Source: Agriotes lineatus (lineage: Eukaryota > Arthropoda > Insecta > Coleoptera > Elateridae). From it: a stretch of DNA of 64,000 nucleotides. Below, piece after piece: positions 61,971-64,000 of this stretch; position 1 is the first letter of the stretch; the number at the start of each line of letters is the position of its first letter. The notes under the pieces were generated by a model. That model was given only the letters and a program-made list of their open reading frames with translations, searched no databases and had not been told where the DNA came from. The stretch is taken from positions 62,001 to 126,000 of the forward strand of contig CALNHX010002698.1 in assembly GCA_940337035.1 (NCBI GenBank), written 5' to 3'. The position numbers and the translations under genes were made by a program.

Positions 61971-64000
61971 TTCAATAGTAATCCTGCGGTTGTCATAACT
62001 CTCGTTTATACAGTAATATAGTTAAAATTACTGCTTCAGGATCTTATTAGATGCTGAATTAAATTAATGGGAAGGGCGGAAAACAGCCACAGCAAACGGT
62101 GGCGATTAGCAGTCCTATTTGTTTGCTTCGAATTTGCAAATCGGCAATATAGAGCTTCTCCCTTTTTCGCGGTGTCACATTCAATTTTCTACAACCCAGA
62201 AATTCGAACATGGCGGTTGTACAACGTCGATGGAGTTAGATAGAATTTATTTTTATTCAATATTAATCCTGCGGTTGTCTTAGCTCTCGTTTCTACAGTA
62301 ATACAGTTAAAATTACTGCTTCAGGATCTTATTAGATGCCGAATTAAATTAATGGGAAGGTCGGAAAACAGCCACAGCAAACGGTAGCGATTAGCAGCCC
62401 TATTTGTTTGCTTAGAATTTGCAAATCGGCAGTATAGAGCTTATCCCTACTTCGCGGTGTCGCATTCAATTTTCTATAACCCAGAAATTCGAACATGGCG
62501 GTTTTACAACGTCGATGGAGTTAGATAGAATTTATTTTTATTCAATAGTAATCCTGCGGTTGTCTTAGCTCTCGTTTCTACAGTAATACAGTTAAAATTA
62601 CTGCTTCAGGATCTTATTAGATGCCGAATTAAATTAATGGGAAGGTCGGAAAACAGCCACAGCAAACGGTAGCGATTAGCAGCCCTATTTGTTTGCTTAG
62701 AATTTGCAAATCGGCAGTATAGAGCTTATCCCTACTTCGCGGTGTCGCATTCAATTTTCTATAACCCAGAAATTCGAACATGGCGGTTTTACAACGTCGA
62801 TGGAGTTAGATAGAATTTATTTTTATTCAATAGTAATCCTGCGGTTGTCTTAGCTCTCGTTTCTACAGTAATACAGTTAAAATTACTGCTTCAGGATCTT
62901 ATTAGATGCCGAATTAAATTAATGGGAAGGTCGGAAAACAGCCACAGCAAACGGTAGCGATTAGCAGCCCTATTTGTTTGCTTAGAATTTGCAAATCGGC
63001 AGTATAGAGCTTATCCCTACTTCGCGGTGTCGTATTCAATTTTCTATAACCCAGAAATTCGAACATGGCGGTTTTACAACGTCGATGGAGTTAGATAGAA
63101 TTTATTTTTATTCAATAGTAATCCTGCGGTTGTCTTAGCTCTCGTTTCTACAGTAATACAGTTAAAATTACTGCTTCAGGATCTTATTAGATGCCGAATT
63201 AAATTAATGGGAAGGTCGGAAAACAGCCACAGCAAACGGTAGCGATTAGCAGCCCTATTTGTTTGCTTAGAATTTGCAAATCGGCAGTATAGAGCTTATC
63301 CCTACTTCGCGGTGTCGCATTCAATTTTCTATAACCCAGAAATTCGAACATGGCGGTTTTACAACGTCGATGGAGTTAGATAGAATTTATTTTTATTCAA
63401 TATTAATCCTGCGGTTGTCTTAGCTCTCGTTTCTACAGTAATACAGTTAAAATTACTGCTTCAGGATCTTATTAGATGCCGAATTAAATTAATGGGAAGG
63501 TCGGAAAACAGCCACAGCAAACGGTAGCGATTAGCAGCCCTATTTGTTTGCTTAGAATTTGCAAATCGGCAGTATAGAGCTTATCCCTACTTCGCGGTGT
63601 CGCATTCAATTTTCTATAACCCAGAAATTCGAACATGGCGGTTTTACAACGTCGATGGAGTTAGATAGAATTTATGTTTATTCAATAGTAATCCTGCGGT
63701 TGTCTTAGCTCTCGTTTCTACAGTAATACAGTTAAAATTACTGCTTCAGGATCTTATTAGATGCCGTATTAAATTAATGCGAAGATCGGAAAGCAGCCAC
63801 AGCAAACGGTAGCGATTAGCAGCTATATTTTTCGGCTTCGAATTTGCAAATCGGCATTATAGAGCTTCTCCCTTCTTCGCGGTTTCACATTCAATTTTCT
63901 ACAACCCATAAATTCGAACATGGCGGTTTTACAACGTCGATGGAGTTAGATAAAATTTATTTTTATTCAATATTAATCCTGGGAGTGTCATAGCTTGCGT
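61971..64000 (+). repeat. Right-hand satellite subfamily, homogeneous run to the window edge
   Basis: Monomer starts at 61,980, 62,265, 62,550, 62,835, 63,120, 63,405, 63,690 and 63,975 keep an exact 285-bp period. Those from 62,265 to 63,690 are almost identical to one another and to 60,825-61,395. The monomer starting at 63,690 changes type (gatgccgtattaaattaatgcgaagatcgg, agctatatttttcggcttcg), and the window ends within a monomer that again has cctgggagtgtcatag. Confidence 0.92.

Noticed and set aside
59563..61996. 65-112-codon open frames across the foldback element
   Set aside because: They run through inverted repeats on both strands and encode the repeated GCAGATAA words (peptide LSAADERQIK and similar). 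No transposase motif is present.
1..64000. Mammalian-type CENP-B box
   Set aside because: I looked for the TTCG...A..CGGGA pattern in the monomer and did not find it; the ttcgaac part lacks the remaining core bases.

Overview
This window is almost entirely satellite DNA. I found no convincing protein-coding gene, rRNA, tRNA or CRISPR array. A head-to-tail array of AT-rich monomers of about 285 bp fills 1-56,548 (about 199 monomers, all in one orientation) and resumes from 59,877 to the end (about 12 more). Arrays of this size, with monomers organised into higher-order repeats (HORs), point to a eukaryotic chromosome, most likely pericentromeric, centromeric or other heterochromatin. The CpG-containing, promoter-like unique block suggests a metazoan, but the species cannot be named from the sequence.

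Layout: 1-660 holds two monomers of a type that recurs near 15.1 kb. 590-8,564 is a mosaic of four monomer types, including a duplicated tetramer (1,140 bp). 8,565-14,833 is an octamer HOR (2,280 bp, 2.75 copies). 15,403-18,534 is a tetramer HOR (1,139 bp, 2.75 copies). 18,535-22,232 alternates two monomer types (570-bp dimers). 22,233-26,464 is heterogeneous. 26,465-28,173 is a tight 570-bp dimer HOR. About 27.6-49.7 kb is a long HOR whose successive units measure 4,531, 4,254, 3,409 and 4,254 bp, that is 16, 15, 12 and 15 monomers. 49.7-56.5 kb is a less homogenised flank with local trimer and single-monomer duplications.

At 56,549 the satellite stops and a 2.97-kb non-satellite block begins. 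It is richer in G+C and CpG, has several short internal imperfect duplications, and carries motifs resembling CCAAT boxes, an E-box and a YY1 site, but no recognisable gene. It abuts the first of three copies of a short, palindrome-rich element of about 360 bp with a large terminal hairpin (59,521-59,876; 60,168-60,530; 61,675-61,970). The second and third copies sit at the same position within the satellite monomer. The flanking sequences indicate that at least part of their spread was by satellite amplification rather than by independent transposition. The final 4 kb is a distinct, highly uniform satellite subfamily.

The short open frames across the array are translations of the monomer. 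Most monomers hold a 58-codon frame on the + strand, and some hold an 81-codon frame on the - strand. I treat these as satellite by-products. All identity statements are from reading by eye, not from computed alignments.
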